Positions 1 through 8,725 of a stretch of DNA of 64,000 nt are shown one piece after another. The position numbers were made by a program, and so were the translations under genes. How positions within the stretch are numbered: the stretch's first letter is position 1; every line of letters starts with the position of its first letter. The notes under the pieces were generated by a model. That model saw only the letters and a program-made list of their open reading frames with translations. It searched no databases and was not told where the DNA came from. The DNA comes from Bacteroidota bacterium (GTDB lineage: Bacteria; Bacteroidota; Bacteroidia; Cytophagales; Cyclobacteriaceae), in NCBI GenBank assembly GCA_023417785.1, contig JAEZEH010000094.1:1-64000 (forward strand), given 5' to 3'.

Positions 1-228
1 CAAAGACTAAAAATGAGTAAAATACTTTTCTCATTGGATTGTGGTTTATAAATTGTGTTTTTACAGGTTGCAAAACTATACTTATGTGTGTTTTTTTGCA
101 ATTATAGTCAAAAAAATAAGATCGGCACCTGCCTTAAGGTCACTCGTTTTGAGTATGTGCACAGAGTGGGAGTTTTGGTCGGTGAATCAACCAAATGGTA
201 TGTCGAAAGTTTACAAAATGCAGTTGAT

Positions 229-456
229 ATGAATCGCCTAACAGATCAGATTCAGGGCTTCTTCGAAAGCTACGCGTTTGGGGTTTGTACGCGATTAGGG
301 GAGAAACTTGGTGTTGCAACCTCCAGTATCAGATTATTTTTCATCTACGCGTCCTTTATCACGTTCGGATCGCCAATTATCGTTTACCTATCGCTCGCCT
401 TCGTGATGAATATGCGCAAGCATTTGAGGAAGCGTAACCCTATTTGGGACTATTAG
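229..456 (+). CDS. PspC-domain small membrane protein
   Basis: A 75-residue protein that looks like a lone PspC domain, the membrane-anchored module linked to envelope-stress (phage shock) responses. Residues about 12-30 carry the PspC-like stretch GVCTRLGEKLGV, followed by one long hydrophobic segment (about 33-60, IRLFFIYASFITF...IVYLSLAFVMNM) and a basic C-terminal tail. I chose the ATG at 229 because the open frame upstream of it reads as AT-rich intergenic DNA with no protein-like character. Its 3' end overlaps the convergent glycosyltransferase gene by 17 bases. Family assignment is fairly safe; the actual role here is unknown. Confidence 0.75.
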   Translation: MNRLTDQIQGFFESYAFGVCTRLGEKLGVATSSIRLFFIYASFITFGSPIIVYLSLAFVMNMRKHLRKRNPIWDY

Positions 457-1462
457 GAAAACTAAGCGGTTTTTGGCCCCTAAAGACAGAATCAAGCAGC
501 ACTAACCCTGGGAAAACCTGGTCGCGGGGGTAGGTGGGGTGCGCTTTCAGAATCTCGCTTCTTTTACGCAACGTGCCCGAAAGCCTTCTTATGATGGCCC
601 CATGCGCCCTGATAACGGCCCAGGTCAGGCGTGGCTTCCCTTTCAGGAGAAACATGAGCCCGGCAATCCAGTCCAGCGCCACCCTCACTGGCAAGCGTGT
701 CAATAGCTCGGACGATGAATAATGTTTAACTATCATTGTCAGGCCGTTTCTGAAATTGAGAAATGCCTTGCGTGGACTTCCATAGCCCAAGGTGCCGGCG
801 CCGAGATGGTAGACGGTGCTCAGCCCGCAATAGTATACTGCCGACCCTGCGCGCTGAAGTTTCCAGCAGAGGTCAATCTCTTCCATATGGGCAAAGAAGT
901 CTTCATCAAAGCCAGCGAACTGATGGAACAGGGGCGATCGGATCATCATGCATGCACCTGATGCCCAGAACACCGGCCGGATATCGTCATACTGATGGTG
1001 GTCCTGCTCAACGTGTTCAAACAGCCTTCCGCGACAAAAGGGATATCCAAACCGGTCGATGAATCCACCCGCGGCACCGGCGTATTCGAAGTGGCTGCGT
1101 TTAGTATAAGATAGAATTTTGGGTTGCACCGCGCCGATATGAGGATTTTCGTCCATCAGACGAGACATCGGTTCCAGCCAACCGGGAGTAACCTCAACAT
1201 CGCTGTTAAGCAGTACGTAGTAGTCGGCGTCAACTTCTTTCAGGGCGCGGTTATAACCACCGCAGAATCCGAAATTCCTCCTTAAGGGAATTCGATTTAC
1301 GGTTGGGAACTCAGCCTCAAGTATAAAAACGGACGAGTCCGACGATCCGTTATCAGCCACGTGAATGGCTGCTTCGCCAGAGTTGGCAATCACCGAGGGG
1401 AGAAATTGCCGAAGCAGCTTTTCGCCATTGTAGTTGAGGATAACGACCGCGATCCGACTCAT
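440..1462 (-). CDS. family 2 glycosyltransferase
   Basis: A 340-residue GT-A fold glycosyltransferase of the rhamnosyltransferase-like GT2 group, which transfers a sugar from a nucleotide donor to a surface glycan or lipid. Visible motifs are VILNYNG (7-13), VADNGSSD (35-42), the metal-binding SDV (87-89, in the usual DxD place) and HMEEIDLCWKL (192-202), matching the acidic catalytic motif near the end of the domain. There is no signal peptide, so it acts at the cytoplasmic face. Its ATG overlaps the ybaB stop by four bases (ATGA), so the two are translationally coupled. The acceptor cannot be told from sequence. Confidence 0.9.
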   Translation of the reverse strand: MSRIAVVILNYNGEKLLRQFLPSVIANSGEAAIHVADNGSSDSSVFILEAEFPTVNRIPLRRNFGFCGGYNRALKEVDADYYVLLNSDVEVTPGWLEPMSRLMDENPHIGAVQPKILSYTKRSHFEYAGAAGGFIDRFGYPFCRGRLFEHVEQDHHQYDDIRPVFWASGACMMIRSPLFHQFAGFDEDFFAHMEEIDLCWKLQRAGSAVYYCGLSTVYHLGAGTLGYGSPRKAFLNFRNGLTMIVKHYSSSELLTRLPVRVALDWIAGLMFLLKGKPRLTWAVIRAHGAIIRRLSGTLRKRSEILKAHPTYPRDQVFPGLVLLDSVFRGQKPLSFPNSPK

Positions 1463-1794
1463 CCCATCATGCCGCTAATATCAAACCCCGGGATATTTGG
1501 GATGAGGCCGTCGGTACTTTTGCGCATTTCTTCCTTTGCCAGGGCATCGGCTTCGTCCTGAGCTTTGTTAACAGCGGCTACAATAAGATCCTGAACGATA
1601 ACCTGGTCCTCCTGCTTTAGCAGACTCGGGTCTATTTCGATCTGTATCAATTGCTTCTTACCATTCACCGTGGCCTTCACCATACCGGCGCCGGATTCAC
1701 CCTGGGCCCGGAGTTTCGCCAGATTCTCCTGGGCTTCTTTGAGACGGGTCTGAACTTCCTTCATCTTCCCCATCATTTTCATCATGTCAAACAT
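1459..1794 (-). CDS. YbaB/EbfC nucleoid-associated protein
   Basis: A 111-residue member of the YbaB/EbfC family, small dimeric DNA-binding proteins of the nucleoid. It shows the family layout: a Met/Lys-rich amphipathic N-terminal helix (MFDMMKMMGKMKEVQTRLKE), a central beta section with VKATVNGKKQLIQIEIDP, and a helical C-terminus ending in a Gly/Met-rich tail (FDISGMMG). In many bacteria ybaB sits beside dnaX or recR; here it lies between a T9SS-secreted protein gene and a glycosyltransferase gene, so context gives no functional hint. Confidence 0.93.
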   Translation of the reverse strand: MFDMMKMMGKMKEVQTRLKEAQENLAKLRAQGESGAGMVKATVNGKKQLIQIEIDPSLLKQEDQVIVQDLIVAAVNKAQDEADALAKEEMRKSTDGLIPNIPGFDISGMMG

Positions 1795-1852
1795 ATCCTG
1801 GATTTTGCTTTTTGAACCGCGAAGGTATGCATTTCTGTACGTGCAGAAAAAA

Positions 1853-3781
1853 CTATCCTTTTTTCAGGAGAACTACAGTGCCGGCGTAGTCAAAACTCCG
1901 GCCGGCAAAGTCGGTGACCCGGGCCTGAAATACATAGGTGCCTTCCGGCATACGCTGCCCCCTGAAAGTGCCATCCCATCCTACGTCAGAATCAAAGGAT
2001 TCAAAAATCAATTCGCCCCAACGGTTGAAGATCTTAAGCTGGTAAGTATCAATAAAACTTCCAAGCACCCGGAATGTTCGGTTCTCGTGGAGGTCAGCTT
2101 GCGGAATGAATGCGGTGGGATGGGAGAGGTTTGGATTTTTGATGATCCGCTTAGTGTTAGAAATTGACGGATCGGGAAGCTGCGCCTGATCCGCTGCAAC
2201 GGCCAGAATTCGATAAACATAAATTTGCCCGGCATCGCTGGCCGAATTCTGATCGGTAAAGCTGGTTGCGCTGCCGACATCTATCGACTCGACAAGCTGT
2301 CCTGACGGATCATATTTTTCAATGATATAGTGGCTGACGCCTCCAGCCCAACCGTTGTAAGTAGTCCAGCTCAGCGAAACAGCGTTGTTATCTTGCAGGC
2401 TTGCCTCAAGCGCAATCGGGCATACGGCATTACCGGCAAGGCTTTGATTTCCGCAAACGTCCGTATAACGAATCTGATAACATATTTCATTATCCGTGCT
2501 CCAGCTTTCGTCGGCGTATGAGGGATTCGTAGTTGTTGAGCCCAAACCAGAACTGCCGTCAACAACGCGGGACACTTCATATTCATCAGCTGTGAAGGCA
2601 GGATCCTGGAGCCAGGTTAATTTGGCTGTATTGCCATCGACAACACTCGTAACATTATCCACAGTTGACGGGACTCGGTTTGATAATGCAGTTCCTGTCA
2701 GGGTTGATGATATACTCCGGATTCCCGATCCGTATTCATTAATCACGCGATAGCTATACGTCGTGCCGCAAACAATGTCGGTATCGGTGTACGTGAACGG
2801 AGATGATGGCGAAACACCTGCGCCGGGGCCTGGCGTTCGTTCTATGGTGAAACTGTTCACGCCCGGGTTGCTTGTATTCCATGTTAGTCCGATTTCGTCG
2901 TTGGTCACCGATATATCAGGAACGGAACTGCAGATGGTATTGCTTCCCGTGTAAACAGGAGCGGTTCCATCACAGACATTCACGGTACCGAGTCGAAAAC
3001 AGTAAAAGTTATTTGCGGGATCGAGTGATGTCAGGTTCAGCGTTGATTCATCCGTAACGTCCTGGAGTTTGCTCCACGAAGATGAACTGTTCGTGCTGAC
3101 GTCAAGCTGATAAAGGAAATTCGGAGTAGTGTTGAGGTTCAGTTCAATTTGGTCATCGTTGACGACGAGTTGAGTAATTGCAGGCGGCCCCGGTGCGAAA
3201 GGTCCCGGTACAGGTGTAACCGACTTAGCTGTTGCCGAACAATTAACGTAATCCGGGCGGACTGTTATCGTCTTTGGCGTTGACGTTGCATACGTATGAA
3301 AGGGCAGAACCATTCCTGTGGCTGAGGTTGCATCGGGTGTACCATCGGACTCATAGTCGATGCTATACGCCGTATAGTTCGTATCGGTAATGTCAAGTTG
3401 AACCCTGTTGCCGCTGCATGTATAGATTTTGAAATCCGGGGCATTGTTGGGAAGTATTGTGAGGGTAATCTGATCGAATCCCTGGGTGGTACCAAATTGC
3501 ACGCGAATGACGTAAGTGCCCGGTTCGGTATAAGTGTAGTTGAACGAGTCGCCATCCACCAGAGCCAATGTGTTCGGCACGCCGTCTTCGTGGTCAAAAT
3601 CGATGCTACAGGCGGTAGTCGTTCCGTCGCATTCCGGGGCATTGATAACAATCGGATCTCCATATGGGGCACAAGCCACAATTTCAGCCACGGAAAACCG
3701 ATTGTCGTCGCTGAAATGCTGGCCCATCGACTTGAATGAGGTAATACTAAGGCACAGAAGTATTAATACGCGTAACGTCAT
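1853..3781 (-). CDS. T9SS-secreted PKD/FN3 protein with type B sorting domain
   Basis: A secreted 642-residue protein. It begins with a signal peptide (MTLRVLILLCLSITSF then SMGQ), has a PKD-like beta-sandwich domain (about 25-110, with DFDHEDGVPNT and GTYVIRV), several fibronectin type III-like units (about 280-550) and ends in the roughly 80-residue gliding motility-associated C-terminal domain (IFNRWGELIFES ... GWDGTFRGQ ... PEGTYVFQ). That last domain is the type B sorting signal of the type IX secretion system, so the protein should cross both membranes and be surface-attached or released. I chose the ATG at 3781, which overlaps the hutH stop as ATGA, rather than one five codons earlier. 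No enzymatic domain is visible; an adhesin-like or structural role is inferred. Confidence 0.88.
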   Translation of the reverse strand: MTLRVLILLCLSITSFKSMGQHFSDDNRFSVAEIVACAPYGDPIVINAPECDGTTTACSIDFDHEDGVPNTLALVDGDSFNYTYTEPGTYVIRVQFGTTQGFDQITLTILPNNAPDFKIYTCSGNRVQLDITDTNYTAYSIDYESDGTPDATSATGMVLPFHTYATSTPKTITVRPDYVNCSATAKSVTPVPGPFAPGPPAITQLVVNDDQIELNLNTTPNFLYQLDVSTNSSSSWSKLQDVTDESTLNLTSLDPANNFYCFRLGTVNVCDGTAPVYTGSNTICSSVPDISVTNDEIGLTWNTSNPGVNSFTIERTPGPGAGVSPSSPFTYTDTDIVCGTTYSYRVINEYGSGIRSISSTLTGTALSNRVPSTVDNVTSVVDGNTAKLTWLQDPAFTADEYEVSRVVDGSSGLGSTTTNPSYADESWSTDNEICYQIRYTDVCGNQSLAGNAVCPIALEASLQDNNAVSLSWTTYNGWAGGVSHYIIEKYDPSGQLVESIDVGSATSFTDQNSASDAGQIYVYRILAVAADQAQLPDPSISNTKRIIKNPNLSHPTAFIPQADLHENRTFRVLGSFIDTYQLKIFNRWGELIFESFDSDVGWDGTFRGQRMPEGTYVFQARVTDFAGRSFDYAGTVVLLKKG

Positions 3782-5268
3782 AAGCTGACTGGCCATTTTT
3801 TCAGGAATGTTTCCGCATTCCGGATGTCGTGGTGAAGCACACGGTCATCTTCGATAAACGGTACAACTTCCCGGAAAGTATGCATAAGTTCCTCCAGCGG
3901 CGGAGAGGTCTTCATAGGTCGCCGGAAAGTCAGCGCCTGTGCAGCAGTGATCAACTCGATGGCAAGGACGGAATAGGTATTCTCCACAATGCGGTAAGCT
4001 TTCAACGCGGCGTTTGCCCCCATGCTCACGTGATCTTCCTGGCCATTGCTGGACACAATCGAATCCACGGAAGCCGGCGTACAAAGTTGTTTATTCTGAC
4101 TGACCAGCGATGCGGCGGTGTATTGGGGAATCATCAATCCCGAATTAATACCCGGATTGGCTACAAGGTAATTCGGCAGATCGCGTACGCCGCTTATAAG
4201 TTGGTAGGTCCTTCGTTCTGATATATTGCCGAGTTCGGCAATTGCCAACGCCAGGAAATCCAGCGTCAGGGCCAAAGGCTGACCGTGGAAGTTTCCTGCT
4301 GAAATGATCTGGTCTTCTTCGGGAAATACATTCGGATTGTCGGTGACACTATTCACTTCAGTAAGGACAACTTCTGTGGCATAACGGATCGCGTCGGCAC
4401 TGGCGCCGTGGACCTGCGGGATACAACGGAAGGAATAGGGGTCCTGAACGTGTTTTCTGGGATACGTGATCAGCTCGCTGCCTTCCAGCAGCGCCAGAAT
4501 TTCTGCGGCCACTTCCTGCTGACCTTTTTGTGGACGGATGCGGTGAACGTTGGCCAGAAACGGTTCGATCCTTCCTTCAAACGCGTCAAGGGAAAGCGCA
4601 CCGATCATGTTTGCAATTTTGAGAAGCCGCTGCGCGTGCAGTACACACCAGCTCCCATAACTGCTCATGAACTGCGTACCATTCAAAAGAGCAAGACCTT
4701 CCTTCGCCTGAAAGGATAATGGTGGCCAGGAAACTTCTTCGGGAAGATCGGACGTCCTGATTTTTTTCGACTGATAACATACTTCACCCATGCCGAGGAG
4801 GGGAAGACTCAGATGCGCGAGCGGCGCCAGATCGCCTGATGCTCCTAGCGAACCCATCTCATAAACCACGGGGAACACTTCGGAGTTGAACATAGTGATG
4901 AGACGATCTACGGTAGCCTCCTGTACGCCGGAGTATCCGTAAGACAGCGACTGGACTTTCAAAAAGAGCATCAGTTTCACTATGGTGGCAGGAACTTCCG
5001 GACCTGTTCCACAGGCGTGTGACTTTACTAGATTTTCCTGAAGTTTACCAAGCTGACCGGACGTGATATTGCGGTTATAAAGAGAGCCGAACCCGGTGTT
5101 TATTCCATAGATGGGTTGCGTGGCTTCATTCAGCTTTCGATCAAGATAGTGTCGGCATGCGTTAACTTTTTGGCGTGACGCTTCCGATAGTTCAAGCGTT
5201 ACGCTTCCTGAAATAATGCGTTCAAGATCACGTAAAGTAAGCGATTTGTCTGAGACAGAATGAATCAT
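3778..5268 (-). CDS. hutH: histidine ammonia-lyase (aromatic amino acid lyase family)
   Basis: A 496-residue MIO-dependent lyase that deaminates histidine to urocanate. The Ala-Ser-Gly triad that cyclises into the MIO cofactor is at 143-145 inside GASGDLAPL. Other family marks are the Tyr loop YGINTGFGSLYNR (54-66), QVHGASADAIRY and FHGQPLA. The selectivity pair is Ser-His (83-84), as in histidine lyases, where tyrosine and phenylalanine lyases carry other residues. No hutU, hutI or hutG lies nearby, so the rest of histidine degradation would have to be encoded elsewhere. It lies 33 bp downstream of hisS and overlaps the T9SS gene start by four bases. Such genes in Bacteroidota can also supply cinnamates for pigments, but no pigment genes are seen here. 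Confidence 0.88.
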   Translation of the reverse strand: MIHSVSDKSLTLRDLERIISGSVTLELSEASRQKVNACRHYLDRKLNEATQPIYGINTGFGSLYNRNITSGQLGKLQENLVKSHACGTGPEVPATIVKLMLFLKVQSLSYGYSGVQEATVDRLITMFNSEVFPVVYEMGSLGASGDLAPLAHLSLPLLGMGEVCYQSKKIRTSDLPEEVSWPPLSFQAKEGLALLNGTQFMSSYGSWCVLHAQRLLKIANMIGALSLDAFEGRIEPFLANVHRIRPQKGQQEVAAEILALLEGSELITYPRKHVQDPYSFRCIPQVHGASADAIRYATEVVLTEVNSVTDNPNVFPEEDQIISAGNFHGQPLALTLDFLALAIAELGNISERRTYQLISGVRDLPNYLVANPGINSGLMIPQYTAASLVSQNKQLCTPASVDSIVSSNGQEDHVSMGANAALKAYRIVENTYSVLAIELITAAQALTFRRPMKTSPPLEELMHTFREVVPFIEDDRVLHHDIRNAETFLKKWPVSL

Positions 5269-5301
5269 GCAGGCTATTGTGCAAAGCTAACTTTTTTTGG
5301 C

Positions 5302-6669
5302 TCACTGTAACGCATGGATTAATTGATCCCGGGTAACATTTCGCTGTTCACCAGTTTGCATATTTTTCAGTGTGAGTAATCCGGATTTCATTTCGTCGGC
5401 GCCAATCACAATGCAAAATGGAATACCTTTTTTGTTTGCATAGTCAAGCTGCTTTTTCAGTTTCGTCTGATCCGGAAAAAGTTCGCTGCTTATGGCCTCC
5501 CGTCGTAGTGTGGAAAGAAGGCCTAAGCCATAATTAAACGTCTCCTGGTCGAAATGACAAACCAAAACTTTCGAAGCAGCGATGGTGTCCTCGGGAAACA
5601 GCTTTAGTTCTTCCATGGCATCGTAAATTCGATCAACTCCAAATGAAAACCCAACGCCTGAGAGGTTGTCTTTATCACCAAATGCTGCCGTAAGATTATC
5701 ATATCGACCGCCTCCGCTCACGCTGCCAACGGCGACACCACTGATCTTTACTTCAAAAATGCAACCGGTGTAATAGGTGAGTCCACGTGCGAGCGATAAG
5801 TCAAGCTCAACATGATCCAGCGAATTTCCACTTGCGTTGACCATGCTGAACATGTTCCGAATGTCTTGAATGCCCTTTGAACCCGCCGCGATGCTTTCGA
5901 ATTTTTGCTCCAGGATCTGCAGCTTCTCCGTATTCGAACCTTTGGTGTTGAGAATTTCGAAAACCAGGTCCAGACTTTCCTTTGAGAATCCCTTTGCGGT
6001 CAATTCCTCCCGGACTTTTTCTTCTCCAATCTTTTCAAGCTTATCGATGGCGATGAAGAGGTTCCCTTCGTTTTTCCGTGTTCCGGCGAGTTCGGCTAAC
6101 CCGCTGAGAATTCCGCGATGATTGATTTTGATCGTGTAGTTTTCAATGCGAAGCCGTTCAAAAACTTCCCGAATCATTAGAATGATTTCGGCTTCACATA
6201 GCAGCGAGTTTGTTCCCACGACGTCAGCGTCACACTGATAAAATTCCCGATAACGACCTTTTTGGGGTCTGTCCGCCCGCCAGACCGGTTGGATTTGGTA
6301 GCGCTTGAACGGGAAAGTAATTTCATTCCGATTCATAACCACGAATCGCGCGAACGGTACCGTCAAATCGTAGCGCAAGCCCTTTTCACTGATCGAAGTA
6401 GTCAAGGATCTGGAATTTCGTGTTTCCAACGCAAATGAGTCGGCTTGTTTAAGGAAATCTCCGGAATTCAAAATCTTGAAAAGTAACTGATCGCCTTCCT
6501 CGCCATATTTGCCCGTGAGCGTTGCCAGATTCTCCATGGAAGGCGTTTCCAAAGGCTGGAAGCCGAATTTTTCGAAGACTGAGCGGATGGCGTTAAAAAT
6601 GTATTGTCTACGCGCCATGACGGCCGGGCCAAAATCGCGCGTTCCTTTTGGGAGTGTGGGTTTTTCCAT
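5302..6669 (-). CDS. hisS: histidyl-tRNA synthetase
   Basis: A 455-residue class II aminoacyl-tRNA synthetase charging tRNA-His. The N-terminus KPTLPKGTRDFGP is the normal HisRS start, motif 2 lies in the FKRYQIQPVWRADRPQKGRYREFYQCD region, and the histidine-specific signature ARGLTYYTG and the GSVSGGGRYDNL motif 3 region are present, followed by the C-terminal anticodon-binding alpha/beta domain (about 360-455). I start it at 6669; the frame is open for another 44 codons upstream, but that extension lies in the divergent promoter region and has no family match. It leads the leftward run that continues into hutH. Confidence 0.97.
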   Translation of the reverse strand: MEKPTLPKGTRDFGPAVMARRQYIFNAIRSVFEKFGFQPLETPSMENLATLTGKYGEEGDQLLFKILNSGDFLKQADSFALETRNSRSLTTSISEKGLRYDLTVPFARFVVMNRNEITFPFKRYQIQPVWRADRPQKGRYREFYQCDADVVGTNSLLCEAEIILMIREVFERLRIENYTIKINHRGILSGLAELAGTRKNEGNLFIAIDKLEKIGEEKVREELTAKGFSKESLDLVFEILNTKGSNTEKLQILEQKFESIAAGSKGIQDIRNMFSMVNASGNSLDHVELDLSLARGLTYYTGCIFEVKISGVAVGSVSGGGRYDNLTAAFGDKDNLSGVGFSFGVDRIYDAMEELKLFPEDTIAASKVLVCHFDQETFNYGLGLLSTLRREAISSELFPDQTKLKKQLDYANKKGIPFCIVIGADEMKSGLLTLKNMQTGEQRNVTRDQLIHALQ

Positions 6670-6744
6670 ACGGCGCGAAATTAAAACAATTTCAGGTTTC
6701 CGGGTCCGATTTGGGTATAATGGAATCAAAATTGAGCAGTCGGA

Positions 6745-6776
6745 TTTTGGAAAGATCGAAATACCAGTTAATTTTG
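6745..6776 (+). promoter_or_regulatory. Bacteroidota-type promoter for the 50-residue gene
   Basis: TTTTG at 6745-6749 and TAATTTTG at 6769-6776 are separated by 19 bp, matching the -33/-7 pattern (TTG, then TAnnTTTG) of the phylum's primary sigma factor. The predicted transcript would start about 20 bp before the ATG at 6800. The same 130-bp gap should hold the divergent hisS promoter, which I could not place. Confidence 0.65.
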
Positions 6777-6799
6777 CGCTCCTTTTAACAACAAGTGCC

Positions 6800-6952
6800 A
6801 TGGCAGTAACACGATTAAAGAGAAAAAACCGGAAGGATAAGGCGGCAGCAGCAGTTAGACGCCAAACACTGAAAATTCAGAACTTCCAGCCCGTAATGAA
6901 AACGGTAGATATTGAAGAAGTGAAAAAAGAATTCGAAGCGAAGAAGAAGTAG
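6800..6952 (+). CDS. small basic conserved protein (50 aa)
   Basis: A 50-residue highly charged protein, MAVTRLKRKNRKDKAAAAVR then LKIQNFQPVMKTVDIEEVKKEF and a Lys-rich end. It has no signal peptide or membrane segment. The basic first third followed by an ordered second half is what one sees in small ribosome- or nucleic acid-associated proteins. I have the impression of similar short proteins in Cytophagales but cannot name a family. Support comes from a well-formed promoter 24 bp upstream, an ATG start and protein-like codon use. The frame is open upstream of the ATG, but that part overlaps the promoter. Confidence 0.7.
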   Translation: MAVTRLKRKNRKDKAAAAVRRQTLKIQNFQPVMKTVDIEEVKKEFEAKKK

Positions 6953-7218
6953 CATTCCGATATATTTCTCTCTGCTCGATGACGGTTTGAAACGGTTCAT
7001 CTGATGCGGTTGCAAAATAAAGCTCTGGACTTTCCGGGGCTTTCGTTATTTTATCCAGTCTGTTTGTCGGGCTTTTGAAGCCTATCGAAGCCGCGAGTTC
7101 GAATGTTTACTCCATAGTTGCCAGACTTCCCGCGTTCCAACGTTCATTAAAAGTCGAAGCTTTCAGGTGATGCCTGCCGGTTTTTATTTAATTTAAGGTC
7201 GACAATTCCTCCCAGGTT

Positions 7219-7791
7219 ATGAGCAATTTTAGTGAATGGTGGGAAGGCCTCAGCCTCGCACTTAAGGTTTACTGGTGTATCGCAATTCCGTTTACGATCT
7301 TTTTTGTCCTTCAGCTGATACTGACATTTTTCGGAGGAGATCTCGACGATGATACTCTTTCGAACGCTGACGGCCGGAGAAGTTTGCCATTCCCGTTTCT
7401 TACCATCAAGTCGATTATTACATTTTTAACGGTTTTCGGCTGGGCCGGCATAATGTCCGCCGACAAAGGCGCCTCCGACTGGTGGTCAGTTGCAATTGCG
7501 GGTATGTCAGGCTTTCTTATGATGTTTGTGATCACAATGCTCGGCTACCTGTGGACGAAAGGTCATCTTAGGGGCGCAAAGATTGTTGACAAAGCCGTTG
7601 GCGAGACAGGCCAGGTTTCCCATGTGATTCCGGCGCACCGCGCCAGTCTGGGGCAGGTGCTTATAAAAGTGGAGGGAATCACGCGTGCCATGAGCGCCAT
7701 TACCGACGATGATTTGGACCTTCCCAACGGAAAAACTATCGTGGTTATGAAAGTTCTGGGGGATAACACTCTGCTCGTTACCGAGAAATAA
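7219..7791 (+). CDS. NfeD/YuaF-like OB-fold membrane protein
   Basis: A 190-residue protein with three or so hydrophobic helices (about 15-38, 60-78, 85-112) and a soluble C-terminal domain of about 75 residues rich in beta strands (GETGQVSHVIPAHRASLGQVLIKVEGITRAMSAI ... VVMKVLGDNTLLV). This is the YuaF/NfeD-like arrangement, in which the OB-fold tail works with a flotillin-type membrane scaffold. No flotillin gene is adjacent, which is less usual. Next-downstream is a hairpin (7794-7815) and then xthA on the same strand. Confidence 0.72.
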   Translation: MSNFSEWWEGLSLALKVYWCIAIPFTIFFVLQLILTFFGGDLDDDTLSNADGRRSLPFPFLTIKSIITFLTVFGWAGIMSADKGASDWWSVAIAGMSGFLMMFVITMLGYLWTKGHLRGAKIVDKAVGETGQVSHVIPAHRASLGQVLIKVEGITRAMSAITDDDLDLPNGKTIVVMKVLGDNTLLVTEK

Positions 7792-7793
7792 CC

Positions 7794-7815
7794 GAAGCCA
7801 ATATCAATTGGCTTC
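7794..7815 (+). other. perfect 9-bp hairpin after the NfeD-like gene
   Basis: GAAGCCAAT at 7794-7802 pairs perfectly with ATTGGCTTC at 7807-7815 around a 4-base loop, three bases after the NfeD-like stop codon. There is no T-run after it, so it may slow or protect the 3' end of the message rather than terminate it. Confidence 0.5.
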
Positions 7816-7943
7816 AATTACAGAAGAACCAGAAAGTAATCGAATATTCTTAGCAATATCATTCCGCGACCGTAAACCGTCACACCTTTTTTATTCAGAC
7901 ATTTCGCCTTAAACTTGGGTTTTAATCGCTCAACAAATCGATT

Positions 7944-8723
7944 ATGTCAGCAACCAAACATTTCGTAAACTGGAACGTTAACGGAATCCGTTCCATCATC
8001 AAAAAGGATTTTCTGAAAGATATCGCAGCGATGGATCCTGATGTTTTGTGCCTGCAGGAAACAAAGGCTGCTCCGGAAGAAGCGAAGTCTGCCCTCGACT
8101 TGTTGAAAGGCTATCATGTTTACGTGAATTGTTCAAAGGCGCGAAAAGGATATTCCGGAACGGCGATTATTAGCAAGGAAGAACCCATGCAAGTCACTTG
8201 CGATATTGGTCTGGATGAATATGATAAGGAAGGGCGTGTGATGACCGCTGAATTTCCTACGTATTTCTTGGTAACAGTATACACACCGAATTCCGGCGAT
8301 GGACTGGCGCGTATCGACTGGCGGGAAAAGTGGGACGAAGAATTCAAGCGGTATTTATTGTGGCTTAACAAGCGCAAGCCTGTGGTTGTATGCGGCGACT
8401 TCAATGTTGCGCATCAGGCCATCGATATTGCGCGACCGAAGGAAAACTATAATAAATCGGCGGGCTACACCCAGCGTGAGATTGACGGATTTACCAGGCT
8501 GCTCGAGTCCGGTTTTGTGGATACATTCCGGCGGCTTTACCCCGAAGAAGTGAAGTATACGTACTGGAATTATGTTACCAATGCGCGGGCGAAAAATTCC
8601 GGGTGGCGGATTGACTACTTTCTTGTGTCGGAACGAATAGCTGGTAAGGTGCGGGATGCGATGATTTATAATCAGTATTTCGGATCTGATCATTGTCCCG
8701 TTGGACTACGTATTGAAATTTAG
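7944..8723 (+). CDS. xthA: exodeoxyribonuclease III (AP endonuclease)
   Basis: A 259-residue exonuclease/endonuclease/phosphatase-fold protein of the Xth/ExoA family, which cuts DNA at abasic sites and trims 3' blocked ends in base excision repair. Family motifs are NWNVNGIRS near the start, LQETK, GDFNVAH, the DTFRRLYP region and the C-terminal GSDHCPVGL that holds the catalytic Asp-His. Length is normal. The next gene begins two bases after its stop codon, so they are likely cotranscribed, but that gene is damaged. Confidence 0.95.
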   Translation: MSATKHFVNWNVNGIRSIIKKDFLKDIAAMDPDVLCLQETKAAPEEAKSALDLLKGYHVYVNCSKARKGYSGTAIISKEEPMQVTCDIGLDEYDKEGRVMTAEFPTYFLVTVYTPNSGDGLARIDWREKWDEEFKRYLLWLNKRKPVVVCGDFNVAHQAIDIARPKENYNKSAGYTQREIDGFTRLLESGFVDTFRRLYPEEVKYTYWNYVTNARAKNSGWRIDYFLVSERIAGKVRDAMIYNQYFGSDHCPVGLRIEI

Positions 8724-8725
8724 CT

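Noticed and set aside
55..228. N-terminal extension of the PspC-like frame
   Set aside because: The 58 extra codons lie in AT-rich sequence, read as unordered residues and do not fit the PspC domain; the ATG at 229 gives a normal-length domain.
6670..6801. 44-residue extension of hisS
   Set aside because: It covers the divergent promoter and is unlike any HisRS; the family start MEKPTLPKGTRDF is at 6669.
7794..7815. Intrinsic terminator after the NfeD-like gene
   Set aside because: The stem is perfect but no T-run follows on either strand, so I list it only as a hairpin.
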